Positions 8,821 through 18,840 are shown, counted from the stretch's first letter. The stretch: DNA of 64,000 nucleotides from an uncultured Bacteroidales bacterium (GCA_944325505.1 CALVAJ010000006.1:23522-87521), one strand, 5' to 3'. Made by a program: numbers and translations. Notes: a model not told the origin generated them from the sequence alone.

Positions 8821-11054
8821 CAGAATCCCCTTGTAATCTTGAGAACCCTGTCAGGATAGTTGGAAATAATGGCATCGACTTTCAGGTCGACAAGCCTCTG
8901 TATGTCCTCTGGCTTGTCAGCTGTCCACGGAACTATCTTCATGCCTTTATCCCATACCTTCCTGCAGAGTTCCGCATCTGTATTTGTATAATGAGGGCTG
9001 AGCCACTGCGGAGTGAAATCCAGCCGGGACATATACTTTTCGAAATCCTTGTCTTTTTCTCCCACGAGATATGACAGTATGAGCTGCGGGTACTTCTGGT
9101 GCATGTAATTCAGGGCCCGTACATCAAAGCACTGGACCACAAGCCTGTCTCCAAGGTTCTTGGACAGAAGAAGTCCGACACATTTATCGACGAACTCATG
9201 ATATTCGGGCCAGTTCTTGCCTTCGGTCTTGCCTGTCTTGGATTTTATCTCTATGTTATACCTCGGCATGGTCATTCCGTGCTCCCTGGCATAGTTCTCA
9301 GTAAAATCGATAAGGTCGCCAGCAAGCGGCTTGTGCTCAGGAATACATGCCTTTTCAGGCCATACCGTACTCTCCCTCAACCCAGTATCATACCTTACGA
9401 CAGAATCGTACGGCATGGTGTAAATGTATTCCTTAGGATCATCCGGCTGCACCGCAGAACCGTCGGGGCGAGTGGCATAACGTGAATGGAAATAAGCGTC
9501 ATGCGACACTACCACCTGCCCGTCAGCGCTTATCTGAAGGTCAAGTTCAAGGGTATTCACTCCGAGATCGAGGGCGTTCTTCATGGAAGAAAAGGTATTT
9601 TCAGGCATCAGACCGGCCCCTCCCCTGTGCGCCTGCACATCCACATAACCTTTCATGTCCACATCATACTTCCACTGCCTTCCGTCACCTGCCTTGACAA
9701 CAACTGTAACGGTTTTGGCATACTGGTCCGGTTCTGCCAGGAAATAATGGATATTAGGGCGCGGTTTCTTGTACTCCGGAGTCTTCTTCCCCCTGTCTGC
9801 ATATACGGCATTCAGTTCACGGGTGAATATCGGAGAGTAGTCGAGCACCTGTTCCATCTTTCCCATAGGCTTACCGTCCTGGAACCATTCCACTGTCCAT
9901 GAAGAATCGTAATCCCATACATTCGCTATGATTCCGTTCGGATGGAGCCGGGACTGCCCAGGCTCGAAAATCTCCACCTGGAAATTCCGGTCATGTCCTA
10001 CGGACTTGTAGTACCATGAAAGGTTGCCGTCACGCATCTCGAACACCTTGTATCCGCCGGGAGTACCGTCGTTGCAATGGTCTGCGATCCACCATGTGCC
10101 GCAAATGGCAGCGACATTACATTCCCGGATTCCGGTAGCGATATCAAGGTTGTTGTTGATATGGGTATGCCCGGAGAGGAAAGTCACCTGTCTGCCCTCC
10201 AGCATATCGAGCAGTTTTTCTCCGTTCTCAGCATATTCGTAGTCCTTGAACCAATAAATGAACGGAGCATGCTGGGCTATGAAAAGGTGCGAAGTCTCAG
10301 GAATGTACTCCAGAAGGCCTTTTACCCATGAAAGCACATTGTCGGCATAGCCTTCCACATATTTTTTCTGAGTATCGTAAATGATGTTGTCCAGGACAAT
10401 CACATAATCGTCACCTATACCGAAGGCATAGTTTTCAGGACCGAAAGTCTCCCTGTAGGCAGAAGATGTATTATGGTCTCCCTGCAGGTCTTTCTGATGG
10501 TCATGGTTTCCGATTACCGGATAGAAAGGTATTCCTGTCTTGGCGATAGCTTCCCTGTAAGCAGGAAACATCTCCATCGAGTCCCAGCAGATGTCCCCCA
10601 GAGTAAGTCCTACTGTCTGGTTCTTTTCCGTGCACCCGGCTATAGTCGCATACAGGTCAGGCAGCCCCGTCTTCTCGAACTTGGCGAAATGTTTCTTATG
10701 CAGAGTCTGCGGATCCGCTATGGCCACTATGTCATAATCCCTGGAATCCGATGTGCGGACAAGCTGGAAGTCGAATTTCTTCCGCCCCTCTGCAGGAAGA
10801 TAGAACACAGGGTTCCCTCCTTCGAACGGAGCAGTGTACCCGCCAGGAGTAACCACATAGACGAAATCGGCTTCATCGGCGATGTCCATTCTGAACCTGC
10901 CGTTCTTTTCTGTTACGGTAAAAGACTTGCCGTCAGTGACAACCACACCGGAGAGTTTTTCCTTCCCACACTTGACGGAACCGGTAACTTCCCGGGCCTG
11001 AATCAGGGCCCCGCTTGCGAACACAGCCAACGCTGCAACCAGAATTTTTTTCAT
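8820..11054 (-). CDS. Calcineurin-like phosphatase fused to glycerophosphodiester phosphodiesterase
   Basis: 744 residues with a cleavable signal peptide (residues 1-20). Residues ~22-100 form a regulatory-like beta domain. Residues ~105-345 are a metallophosphatase (GDICWD 153-158, GNHDH 182-186, GHTH 295-298). Residues ~360-465 look like the family's C-terminal beta domain. From 472 to the end is a GDPD domain: AHRGG (475-479), PENT (484-487), ELDLQ (503-507) and SHD (517-519). GDPD enzymes cut glycerophosphodiesters to glycerol-3-phosphate plus an alcohol; the attached phosphatase could then release phosphate. It is translationally coupled to the next phosphatase gene and lies downstream of susCD, on the same strand. 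Both domains keep their catalytic residues. Confidence 0.9.
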   Translation of the reverse strand: MKKILVAALAVFASGALIQAREVTGSVKCGKEKLSGVVVTDGKSFTVTEKNGRFRMDIADEADFVYVVTPGGYTAPFEGGNPVFYLPAEGRKKFDFQLVRTSDSRDYDIVAIADPQTLHKKHFAKFEKTGLPDLYATIAGCTEKNQTVGLTLGDICWDSMEMFPAYREAIAKTGIPFYPVIGNHDHQKDLQGDHNTSSAYRETFGPENYAFGIGDDYVIVLDNIIYDTQKKYVEGYADNVLSWVKGLLEYIPETSHLFIAQHAPFIYWFKDYEYAENGEKLLDMLEGRQVTFLSGHTHINNNLDIATGIRECNVAAICGTWWIADHCNDGTPGGYKVFEMRDGNLSWYYKSVGHDRNFQVEIFEPGQSRLHPNGIIANVWDYDSSWTVEWFQDGKPMGKMEQVLDYSPIFTRELNAVYADRGKKTPEYKKPRPNIHYFLAEPDQYAKTVTVVVKAGDGRQWKYDVDMKGYVDVQAHRGGAGLMPENTFSSMKNALDLGVNTLELDLQISADGQVVVSHDAYFHSRYATRPDGSAVQPDDPKEYIYTMPYDSVVRYDTGLRESTVWPEKACIPEHKPLAGDLIDFTENYAREHGMTMPRYNIEIKSKTGKTEGKNWPEYHEFVDKCVGLLLSKNLGDRLVVQCFDVRALNYMHQKYPQLILSYLVGEKDKDFEKYMSRLDFTPQWLSPHYTNTDAELCRKVWDKGMKIVPWTADKPEDIQRLVDLKVDAIISNYPDRVLKITRGF

Positions 11055-11172
11055 ATAACTTATATTTAAAGAACAATCGGTTTATTCAAAACTTTGCAAT
11101 TTACAAATTATTTTCGAAACGAAAGCATACCCGCCGATTTTCTTTCAAAACATAAAAATATAGAAAGATTCA

Positions 11173-11199
11173 ATAGAGCCGGCATATTGCCGGCTCTAT
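11173..11199 (-). terminator. Perfect 12-bp hairpin after the BACON gene
   Basis: ATAGAGCCGGCA and TGCCGGCTCTAT pair perfectly around a 3-base loop, directly after the BACON gene stop. On the minus strand a T-rich stretch follows. It may end the susC-susD-BACON transcript or reduce read-through into the phosphatase genes. Confidence 0.75.
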
Positions 11200-11221
11200 C
11201 AACAAACAAACACATACCAGA

Positions 11222-13741
11222 CTACTCTGCGGAAACAATCTTGATGTTATCAAGGAACCACCTGTTGGCGGTTTTTACTCCCCATTCTTGCTGCTTGATA
11301 GTGATTTTGGTATCTGCAGTTACCGTTGCTCCTGTAAGTGCCACGGATGCATGTATCCATTCCAATACATGACCGTTTTCCCAGCCATGAGTCGGAACTT
11401 CAAATGTCTTTACATCATCGCCATTAGTAACTTCCACTATAAGGTTGACAGGATCTATTTTAAAATCGTTAGAAGATCCTTGTTTCATCGGACACCAGTC
11501 AAAATTAATATTCAACGCCTCTCCGGTCGGGATACCATCTATTGATGGCAATACAATACCTGCTTGATAACTTGTTTTTCCGAATTTCAGATAATTCCTC
11601 TGAAGATATATGCACTCAGCCTCTTCTTTGCCGTCAGCCCACACTCTCAACATCTGATAACCCTTTTCTTCAAGAGCTTCCAGAGCAGAGACTCCTTCTG
11701 CTTTCGGTGTAGGAAGCTGAGGACAGTATGCATCCAGATCGTCAGTTTCTACAGTCTGACCCGCAGGCTTTCCTTTGTTGTCTCCGGCCTGAGACCAAGG
11801 GTCAAGCCATTCGAAGTTTTCTTCAAACCATGCAAAATAAGACTGATTGACAGTATAAACCGTTTCAAGATTATACTCTTCATTGTAGAAGCGAATTTTT
11901 CCGGACCGATTATCCGCTGACTTATTAGCTAAAACAGTAAAGTCAAATGTCAGGACATCAACCATAGCCTTTGTGTTTGCAGCCGGAGTATATTCAATCC
12001 AGTCCGGCAAAGAATTCTCATCAACGGAAACATCGACATTGGCCTGAAGTTTTATTGACAATTTATCTTCTTTAGAAGGAACACTACCTGAATTCCCTCC
12101 GACTATGCTTATAAGCGGTTCAAGTACGGCACCGGCCGCCCCCTGGATAACAGTAATTGATTTAGTGGACATTCCTGCAGTAACGGTAAGGACGGCACGA
12201 CGGGTTGCGCCAGTCTCGTTAGGATCTGCAGAAACAGATACCGTTACATCTTCACCTGCATTTCCGCTGTCCGGAGCGAACCTCAGCCAACCAGAGTTCT
12301 CATCGGCTGCAAGCGTCCAATTCTCAGTAGCGTTTACCGTAAAGCTGACCGGATCGCCGGAACCTTCAAGAACTACAAAATCACCCTCAAGGTCCGGTGT
12401 ATTAATCTCCGCCTCGCCTCCTACTCCTGTAGCGACTACAGAAATCTGTGCGATCGCATCATCTTTCCCGGAAATACGTGCGGTTCCACCGTTAGGAGCG
12501 GACAAAGCCCCTTCTCCATTAGCCTGCCAATTGGCAGCACAACGGAACCTCACCTGAAGCGAAGTGGCAGGATTTACAACTTTGAAGTTTGTGTTAACAG
12601 TAATATACTCATTGGTTATCAAAGCTGTAGTATATTCGATTTCCGAACCGGGCTCATTGGTGGTCTTCACTTCACCGGCAGGCAGCCACTCATTTCCATC
12701 GAGATATTCAAGCATCCAGAACTTATGTCCGGTTCCTGACACCCTCGTTACAAAAGATATATTGAAAACCGTATTCGCAGGGACTACGGCAGGCACCTCG
12801 AACAACCAGTAATCACCAGGCCATGCTCCTTCTACATACGGATCACCGGTACCTCCTATAATCCTGTTGAACTTGCCGTTATCAGGTTTTCCTGAATCCA
12901 CACCTTCGACATAAGAAAGATAGCCAAGACCGTTTTCATCTTTATTGGCAACTTCCACCTTGTTGTTCTCTTCGAACGACTCCTTATATCCCGGCTCGTC
13001 CTGTCTCCCATTGAATTTCCACACAGCCGGAAGACCGTAAAGTTCCTGGGTTCCGGTCTGCATAACCGATATTTCCTGAGCGACTTCAGAATCGCCTTTC
13101 TTCTGAACTAAGAACACACCGTTTCTTGGAGACGGAAGTGTGGATTCGGCTACTTTCAACACAAGGGTCCCCTCTATCTGCTCGGCGTCCGGAGCCATAG
13201 TCAGCCATGCTCCGTCAAGACCGGAATCATCGGATGTACAGACCAGTTCCAATTCCACATTGGTTTCCATGGCGATTTCCAGCGTCGATTCCTCGTAAGT
13301 CACCACAAAAGATGTCTCCTTCAATGCTACATATTCTCCCCTGGTTTCCTGGGTAACAGTAAACAAAGCCGGCTGCTCGACTCCGTCAACCAGCATTTTG
13401 AAATAGGCCTCTCTCACGGATGCGGAAAAGTTCTCCTCAACCAGAAAAGTAAAATATCCGTCATCTTCTCCGCGGTCCGGAAAAGGTCTCACCCAATCAT
13501 ATTCCTCTACAGGAACAATTTCCCAATTCTGGTTCGATCGGATAGTGAACCGTGTAGCGGTAGAGGCAGTATTTCCGTCATAAGGCACATTATACGAACT
13601 TGCCTCGCCTTCTATACTGAACATAGGATCCGCCAGTTCTTCCTGCTGACATGACGGAACCGTCATCATAAGGGCGGTAAAAGACAGTATCGCCCCGACT
13701 TGCTTTATTATTGATAAAAATTTACGCATAATAGATCTCAT
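11222..13741 (-). CDS. Lipoprotein with four BACON-like domains
   Basis: 839 residues; lipobox at MMTVPSC (Cys31). BACON-like immunoglobulin-type repeats are seen at about 40-133, 138-230, 450-540 and 545-640, recognised by strands such as NWEIVPVEEYDW, WLRFAPDSGNAG and LPDWIEYTP, each ending in a VTQ or VNQ strand. Between them (235-440) is a jelly-roll-like region, and the C-terminal ~190 residues look like a second beta-sandwich. BACON domains sit in surface lipoproteins of Bacteroidota uptake loci and often space or present binding modules. Its place right after susD suggests a surface glycan- or ligand-binding protein (SusE/F-like position). The ligand is unknown. An alternative start lies 4 codons downstream at 13729. 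Confidence 0.82.
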   Translation of the reverse strand: MRSIMRKFLSIIKQVGAILSFTALMMTVPSCQQEELADPMFSIEGEASSYNVPYDGNTASTATRFTIRSNQNWEIVPVEEYDWVRPFPDRGEDDGYFTFLVEENFSASVREAYFKMLVDGVEQPALFTVTQETRGEYVALKETSFVVTYEESTLEIAMETNVELELVCTSDDSGLDGAWLTMAPDAEQIEGTLVLKVAESTLPSPRNGVFLVQKKGDSEVAQEISVMQTGTQELYGLPAVWKFNGRQDEPGYKESFEENNKVEVANKDENGLGYLSYVEGVDSGKPDNGKFNRIIGGTGDPYVEGAWPGDYWLFEVPAVVPANTVFNISFVTRVSGTGHKFWMLEYLDGNEWLPAGEVKTTNEPGSEIEYTTALITNEYITVNTNFKVVNPATSLQVRFRCAANWQANGEGALSAPNGGTARISGKDDAIAQISVVATGVGGEAEINTPDLEGDFVVLEGSGDPVSFTVNATENWTLAADENSGWLRFAPDSGNAGEDVTVSVSADPNETGATRRAVLTVTAGMSTKSITVIQGAAGAVLEPLISIVGGNSGSVPSKEDKLSIKLQANVDVSVDENSLPDWIEYTPAANTKAMVDVLTFDFTVLANKSADNRSGKIRFYNEEYNLETVYTVNQSYFAWFEENFEWLDPWSQAGDNKGKPAGQTVETDDLDAYCPQLPTPKAEGVSALEALEEKGYQMLRVWADGKEEAECIYLQRNYLKFGKTSYQAGIVLPSIDGIPTGEALNINFDWCPMKQGSSNDFKIDPVNLIVEVTNGDDVKTFEVPTHGWENGHVLEWIHASVALTGATVTADTKITIKQQEWGVKTANRWFLDNIKIVSAE

Positions 13742-13754
13742 TTATAGACCGCAG

Positions 13755-15377
13755 TTATTTAAGGTCGTCCGCCGTAATATCCGTTATACCTGCACCTGAG
13801 TGATGTGGCTTCGACTTTCCGCCGTTGCGGTATTTATAACTCCAGATCAGGGCCGTATGCATATTGTTGTCCCCACCCATCCTCTTAAGTGCTTCTGCCA
13901 CATTGGCAGGATTAGATGATGTAGAACTAGGCGGATAACCGAAACGTGTCGGAAGTTCAAAATCGTTCGCGTTCGTTCCCTTTCCGATGGTAAGCAAAGG
14001 GAATTCGTTGCGTCTCCACTCATTATACGGTTCAAATGCTACCCAGAACTGTGAAAGCCACTTCTGCGACAGAATCAGCTGCCTTGCATTTCTGTACATG
14101 CTTCCACTATTGCTTGCAGCCTTGTCGTACGAAGCAAGGGATGAATTCAGGAAAGTAGTGATAGCAGATTCTTCTATCACGACAGGTTCTTCTGCATACC
14201 CCCCGTATGGAGCCCAATATTCGATATTGGCACGCAGCGCTGCTTCATAATACGATTTTGCCGTACCCGAAAGCTGGAGTTTTCCTGCTTCTACACCTTC
14301 AGCATATATGAACAGCAGTTCGGAGTAAAGCATCAGAATACCGTCCGCATTATTCCGGCAAAGAGTCTGGTAGTTAGGGCAGGCGGCACCGTCATCGGCA
14401 GCTTCCTTCTCGCCTTCAGAACATCCGGCAATGGTACCCTTCCAATAACTTCCCCTCATGGTGCCCCAGATATTGAGCCTCGGGTCGATTTCCTGCACCT
14501 GATGGGATTCACTCTGGCTTACCATCATATTTATCACGCTCTCCGAAAGCCTGTGACCGGTAAAGTCAGATTCCGTCGTCTTGTCCGTACCCCAATATGA
14601 CTGATATGGGTCAGTACCTGTAAACGGAACTACCGCATTGTCATCATTTGAAGTGAAAACAGGATATTCATCAGGAGAATCTATGATTGTCTGGATTTCA
14701 TTCCAATACTTGTCATCAGTAACGGCAATCCTGCACAGAATGCGAACTTTCAAGGAGTTGGCGAACTTTCTCCATTTTACTGCATCATCATTGTACATCT
14801 TGTCAAGTCCGGTCTTCATAGGCTTCGGACCTTCTGCAAGTATGCTGTTTGCCGTTTCAAGATCAGCCAGCAACTGATCGAACACATCTGCCTGTGAATC
14901 GAATTTCGGAGTTGTAGTTCCACCTGACGGTCCCTGATACGCCTCTGAATAAGGGATGTCACCGAAAAGACAGGTCAGATTATACAAATGAAAAACTTTA
15001 AGCACAAGTCCCAGTGCCTCAAGATATTTATCACCGTCATTACGGGCCAGATCTATCAAGTGGTAGCAGTCATACCCGTACCGGGCAGGATTGTCCCAAA
15101 TAGTCTGCCAGTTACCGTCGGTAATAAAGTACTGGTTAATCTGGTTTGTCGCTCCTGCAGTATATGCTGTCATACCGCAGACCTCGTTGTTCCACTCCCA
15201 TGTGAACCTCTGGGCATAAGAACCTGTACTATAAAGGAGAGGTTCAAAGACATTGTAGGCTTTGACCTGCCCTACCGTTATTTTGTTCGGGTTGGTGTTC
15301 AAGTCCTCGAAATTGAGGGTACAGGATACGGCACCCAACAAGACAAGACTCGCACTCAACAATTTAATATTTCTCAT
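13755..15377 (-). CDS. SusD/RagB-family nutrient-binding lipoprotein
   Basis: 540 residues. The lipoprotein signal (LLGAVSC) is followed by FEDLNTNPN, typical for the SusD-like 2 branch. The body is helix-rich with TPR-like segments. SusD proteins form a lid over the partner SusC barrel and capture the ligand at the cell surface. It starts 2 bases after the susC stop, so they are one operon. The substrate cannot be read from SusD; the linked phosphodiesterases suggest a phosphate-containing ligand rather than a plain glycan. No glycoside hydrolase or lyase gene is nearby. Confidence 0.92.
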   Translation of the reverse strand: MRNIKLLSASLVLLGAVSCTLNFEDLNTNPNKITVGQVKAYNVFEPLLYSTGSYAQRFTWEWNNEVCGMTAYTAGATNQINQYFITDGNWQTIWDNPARYGYDCYHLIDLARNDGDKYLEALGLVLKVFHLYNLTCLFGDIPYSEAYQGPSGGTTTPKFDSQADVFDQLLADLETANSILAEGPKPMKTGLDKMYNDDAVKWRKFANSLKVRILCRIAVTDDKYWNEIQTIIDSPDEYPVFTSNDDNAVVPFTGTDPYQSYWGTDKTTESDFTGHRLSESVINMMVSQSESHQVQEIDPRLNIWGTMRGSYWKGTIAGCSEGEKEAADDGAACPNYQTLCRNNADGILMLYSELLFIYAEGVEAGKLQLSGTAKSYYEAALRANIEYWAPYGGYAEEPVVIEESAITTFLNSSLASYDKAASNSGSMYRNARQLILSQKWLSQFWVAFEPYNEWRRNEFPLLTIGKGTNANDFELPTRFGYPPSSTSSNPANVAEALKRMGGDNNMHTALIWSYKYRNGGKSKPHHSGAGITDITADDLK

Positions 15378-15379
15378 AA

Positions 15380-18300
15380 TCAGAATTGAAGCTTAATGTT
15401 GAAACCATAGGATCTCGTCATAGGGAATGAACCGGACTCGATTCCTCTCATAATATTCGCACCGTTCATAGTACCGACTTCCGGGTCATAGAACGGGAAG
15501 TTTGATATGCAGAACACGTTTGTCGCATAAGCTGCCAACGTAATCCCCTGCAGAACCTTGGTCTTTTCTATAAGTTTTTTAGGGAAATTGTAGGCAATCC
15601 TCACTTCCTTGAGTTTGAGGAAAGAAGTGTCGTATGTATATTCTTCAAAGTTGTATCTGTTTGCCTTGAAAGAATTATAATATGTAGCGACATCGTTTAC
15701 AATGGTATTATTTACCTGACAAATGGTATTTCCGGATTCATCTGTACCCACTACATTTACAGCATCAGGGACAAGACCGTCATAACGTCCTTCGAGAGTA
15801 TTGGTGAGTTTACCCTGATAGCCAAGACATGCAGCTGTTACAGAATTTGTTACACCACCGAGCTGAGCCGAGAAGGTAAGTCCGAGGGTAAGGTCCTTCC
15901 ACCTTAAGGAAGTAGACAGACCTCCTGTCCAGTCAGGATTCACATTGCCGAGATACTGAAGACCGTCATCGAAGGAAGGCATTCCTGTAGAGGCATCGAC
16001 AATCATCTTTCCGGAGCAGTCAACCTTGTTGCCATTTGCATCCAAATAATATGATCCTGCCGGAGCCTTTTTAAGGCCTTTTCCGTACAGTGCTCCCATT
16101 TCCCTGCCGATATAGTTGTAAACGAACAGACGACCGCCGATAGTCGTAGAATAATCGGAATTATGAGGAGTAGCCGGATCCCATCCGTCATACATCTCTT
16201 CAAGCGTACCAATGTTTCTGGCCATATTGAACGAAATGTCCCATGTCCAGTCCTTGCTTCTTATCGGGACGAAATTGGCTGAAATTTCTATACCTTTATT
16301 TCTGATAAGACCGATATTCTGGGTATAGTATTTGGCTCCGGACATATAGTCGTTCATCACATCGTATATCTGGTCAGTGACATCCGACTGGTACAGAGCG
16401 ACATCGAAACCTATTCTGTTCTCCAGGAACTTCGCCTCGATTCCGACCTCCCAGGTAGCCACATTCTCCGGCTGCAGGTTAGGATTAGGAACAGTGGCTT
16501 CAGGCCTGTAACCGCCAGGGAATCCGGTATCTTTATAGTACTGGTCAAGATCATAAGGATCGGTATCCTTACCTACATTAGCCCATGAAGCCCTGAGTTT
16601 CAGATAAGTCACCCACGGAGCATTCTCAGTGAAACGGAACACCCTGTCAAGCATTACACTTCCGCTGACTGACGGATAAAAATAAGACCAGTTGCCTCTT
16701 GCCAACGTTGAAGACCAGTCATTACGGCCGGTAATATCGAGATAGACCATCTCATTCCACCCGAGGGAAACAAGACCGTAAAGGCTGTTCACGACTTTGT
16801 TCGAACGGTAGAAACTGAAATCAGGAAGGATTTCAGCAGGGTAGTTTGTATAGTTGTATACACCTTCTACATTCAACTGGTCAAGAGTATATTTCGAACT
16901 TCTCCTGTTGTATGTACGGTTGTTGCCTCCAAATCCGACAGTCACTGAAAATCTGTCATCAAAGAAAGAATTACTGTACTTGAGCATGAAATCCGAGTTG
17001 AAATTCATGACAAGGTTAGACTGCTCGCGGTAGAAGCCCCTCGGATAATTGTATGAATAGAACGGTTTCTGCTGTGTCCTGAACTCATTGTTTACATCGG
17101 CGGCAGTCTTCAGATCAAGGGTAAGATGCTTGAAAAGCTGAATATTCAGACCTACCGTTCCGAGTATCCTGTCCTTATCCATGCCGTTTGTCATTTCGTA
17201 GAGGACCCTGTACGGGTTGTAATAGTTGTCTCGTCCTACAAGATAATCATAATTGGCATAGTTCTGTGCATTGTACCTTCCGCTGAAATACTCATCATAG
17301 TAGTTGCGCATGCTGTCGGTATTCTTTGACCATACCAGCTGATACATTACACCGTTGTTTGAATAAGAGCTCGACGGCATGTTATCCGAGTCCGTACGGT
17401 AATAATTGATCTTTGCGAACAGCTTGATGGACTTGTGCAGCTGTGAATTGAAAGACAGGGAGATTGTCTGCTTCGTATAACCTGTATTAGGCAGGATCCA
17501 ACTGTTCCGGCTGTCCTTGATGGAAAGTCTTGCATACGTGCCCTTACCGTTGCCTCCTTCAATACTTATCGTATTGTCCCAAGTGGTTCCGGTCTTGAAA
17601 ATACCTGTATACCAGTCATCCTGATATACCCACGGTGTAGCTTCCGCAACTCCCGTCTCCCAGTTCATACCGGCATACTGATATCTCATGACATTAGGAT
17701 TGAAGCGCTCTCCGAAAGCATACCGGCTCTGGTTTCTTGCTATGCCTTCAGGATTCAGGTCCCCGCCCCAGAAATTGTACGGTGTGGTACCCATGTCTGA
17801 ACCGGAACCGTACTCAGTCTGAAAATCAGGCCAGTATCCAGCCTGCTCTACTGTAAACTGGGAGCTGAATGTAACGCCGATACCTTTTACGTTCCTGCCG
17901 GATTTCGTTGTAATGATAATGGCACCATTACCGGCAAGCGATCCGTACAAAGCAGTTGCCGCAGCACCTTTCAATACCGTAATGGACTCAATGTCATCAG
18001 GGTTCAGGTCCGATGCACCGTCACCGAAATCCACAGGAGCATCCTGATTTACATAAAGGTTACCGCTTGAGTTGGAAATGGCTCCTGAAGTAATTGGAAT
18101 ACCGTCGACGACAAACAGGGCAGCACTGTTACCGGTAAGGGAGGTCTCTCCTCGGACAACAACCTTCTTGGAACCGATAGGGCCAGACGAGGCCGAATTG
18201 AAATTAAGTCCTGCCACCTTTCCCTGCAGGCCGCTCAGCCAGTTGCTGTTCTGCACTGCAGCGATCTGATCGCCGGAAACATCGGTGGCGGCATAACCGA

Positions 18301-18679
18301 TGGAACGTTTCTCCCTCCTGATACCGAGAGCCGTCACGATGACCTCATCCAGCTGCTCGCTGTCCGGTTTCATGATTATCTCGTAGAATGAAGATACTCC
18401 GACTGTCACTTTTGCGTCATGATAGCTCATGAACTGAGCGATCAGGACATCTCCTTCTGAAGCATTTAATGAAAACTTTCCGTCTGCATCCGTAATGGAA
18501 TAAACAGAACTGTTTCCTTCAACAGAGACCATTGCACCTGCCATGGGTGCAGACTTGTCCGTGTCATAGACGACTCCGGAAATAGGATTCTGGGCAAAGG
18601 CGCAGATACCCGATAATATCGCACCCCCCCCGACTACTAACCGAAGAATCCCTGACGGGAATCTGAATGAATTAAACAT
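15380..18679 (-). CDS. SusC/RagA-family TonB-dependent outer-membrane transporter
   Basis: 1099 residues. A signal peptide (GAILSGICAFAQ) is followed by a carboxypeptidase-regulatory-like domain (residues ~30-110), a TonB-box region (QLDEVIVTALG), the plug domain (~120-235; IESITVLKGAAATALYGS) and a 22-strand-type beta-barrel ending in an aromatic strand (GFNIKLQF). It imports the ligand captured by SusD using TonB energy. There is no extra N-terminal signalling domain of the anti-sigma type and no sigma/anti-sigma pair or hybrid two-component gene beside it, so local control is not evident. A TATATTTG box on the minus strand lies about 150 bases upstream, giving a long leader. Confidence 0.95.
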   Translation of the reverse strand: MFNSFRFPSGILRLVVGGGAILSGICAFAQNPISGVVYDTDKSAPMAGAMVSVEGNSSVYSITDADGKFSLNASEGDVLIAQFMSYHDAKVTVGVSSFYEIIMKPDSEQLDEVIVTALGIRREKRSIGYAATDVSGDQIAAVQNSNWLSGLQGKVAGLNFNSASSGPIGSKKVVVRGETSLTGNSAALFVVDGIPITSGAISNSSGNLYVNQDAPVDFGDGASDLNPDDIESITVLKGAAATALYGSLAGNGAIIITTKSGRNVKGIGVTFSSQFTVEQAGYWPDFQTEYGSGSDMGTTPYNFWGGDLNPEGIARNQSRYAFGERFNPNVMRYQYAGMNWETGVAEATPWVYQDDWYTGIFKTGTTWDNTISIEGGNGKGTYARLSIKDSRNSWILPNTGYTKQTISLSFNSQLHKSIKLFAKINYYRTDSDNMPSSSYSNNGVMYQLVWSKNTDSMRNYYDEYFSGRYNAQNYANYDYLVGRDNYYNPYRVLYEMTNGMDKDRILGTVGLNIQLFKHLTLDLKTAADVNNEFRTQQKPFYSYNYPRGFYREQSNLVMNFNSDFMLKYSNSFFDDRFSVTVGFGGNNRTYNRRSSKYTLDQLNVEGVYNYTNYPAEILPDFSFYRSNKVVNSLYGLVSLGWNEMVYLDITGRNDWSSTLARGNWSYFYPSVSGSVMLDRVFRFTENAPWVTYLKLRASWANVGKDTDPYDLDQYYKDTGFPGGYRPEATVPNPNLQPENVATWEVGIEAKFLENRIGFDVALYQSDVTDQIYDVMNDYMSGAKYYTQNIGLIRNKGIEISANFVPIRSKDWTWDISFNMARNIGTLEEMYDGWDPATPHNSDYSTTIGGRLFVYNYIGREMGALYGKGLKKAPAGSYYLDANGNKVDCSGKMIVDASTGMPSFDDGLQYLGNVNPDWTGGLSTSLRWKDLTLGLTFSAQLGGVTNSVTAACLGYQGKLTNTLEGRYDGLVPDAVNVVGTDESGNTICQVNNTIVNDVATYYNSFKANRYNFEEYTYDTSFLKLKEVRIAYNFPKKLIEKTKVLQGITLAAYATNVFCISNFPFYDPEVGTMNGANIMRGIESGSFPMTRSYGFNIKLQF

Positions 18680-18832
18680 AGATTTATAATTAGTTAATAA
18701 ATAATAAGGTATTTTAAATCCTTTTTATACGAAAACAGTCATCTTGTCGAATAACGGCTGTAAAGTTCTAAAAGGGAATTTATACGGCTATTGCAGTATT
18801 ATTAAAAATCAGTTGCATTTTCATTTTGAAAG

Positions 18833-18840
18833 CAAATATA
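18833..18840 (-). promoter_or_regulatory. Promoter -7 box for susC
   Basis: Reads TATATTTG on the minus strand. At the -33 distance (19 bases) there is TTTA instead of TTTG. The ~150-base leader is much longer than the 20-45 bases seen for other genes here. Confidence 0.5.
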
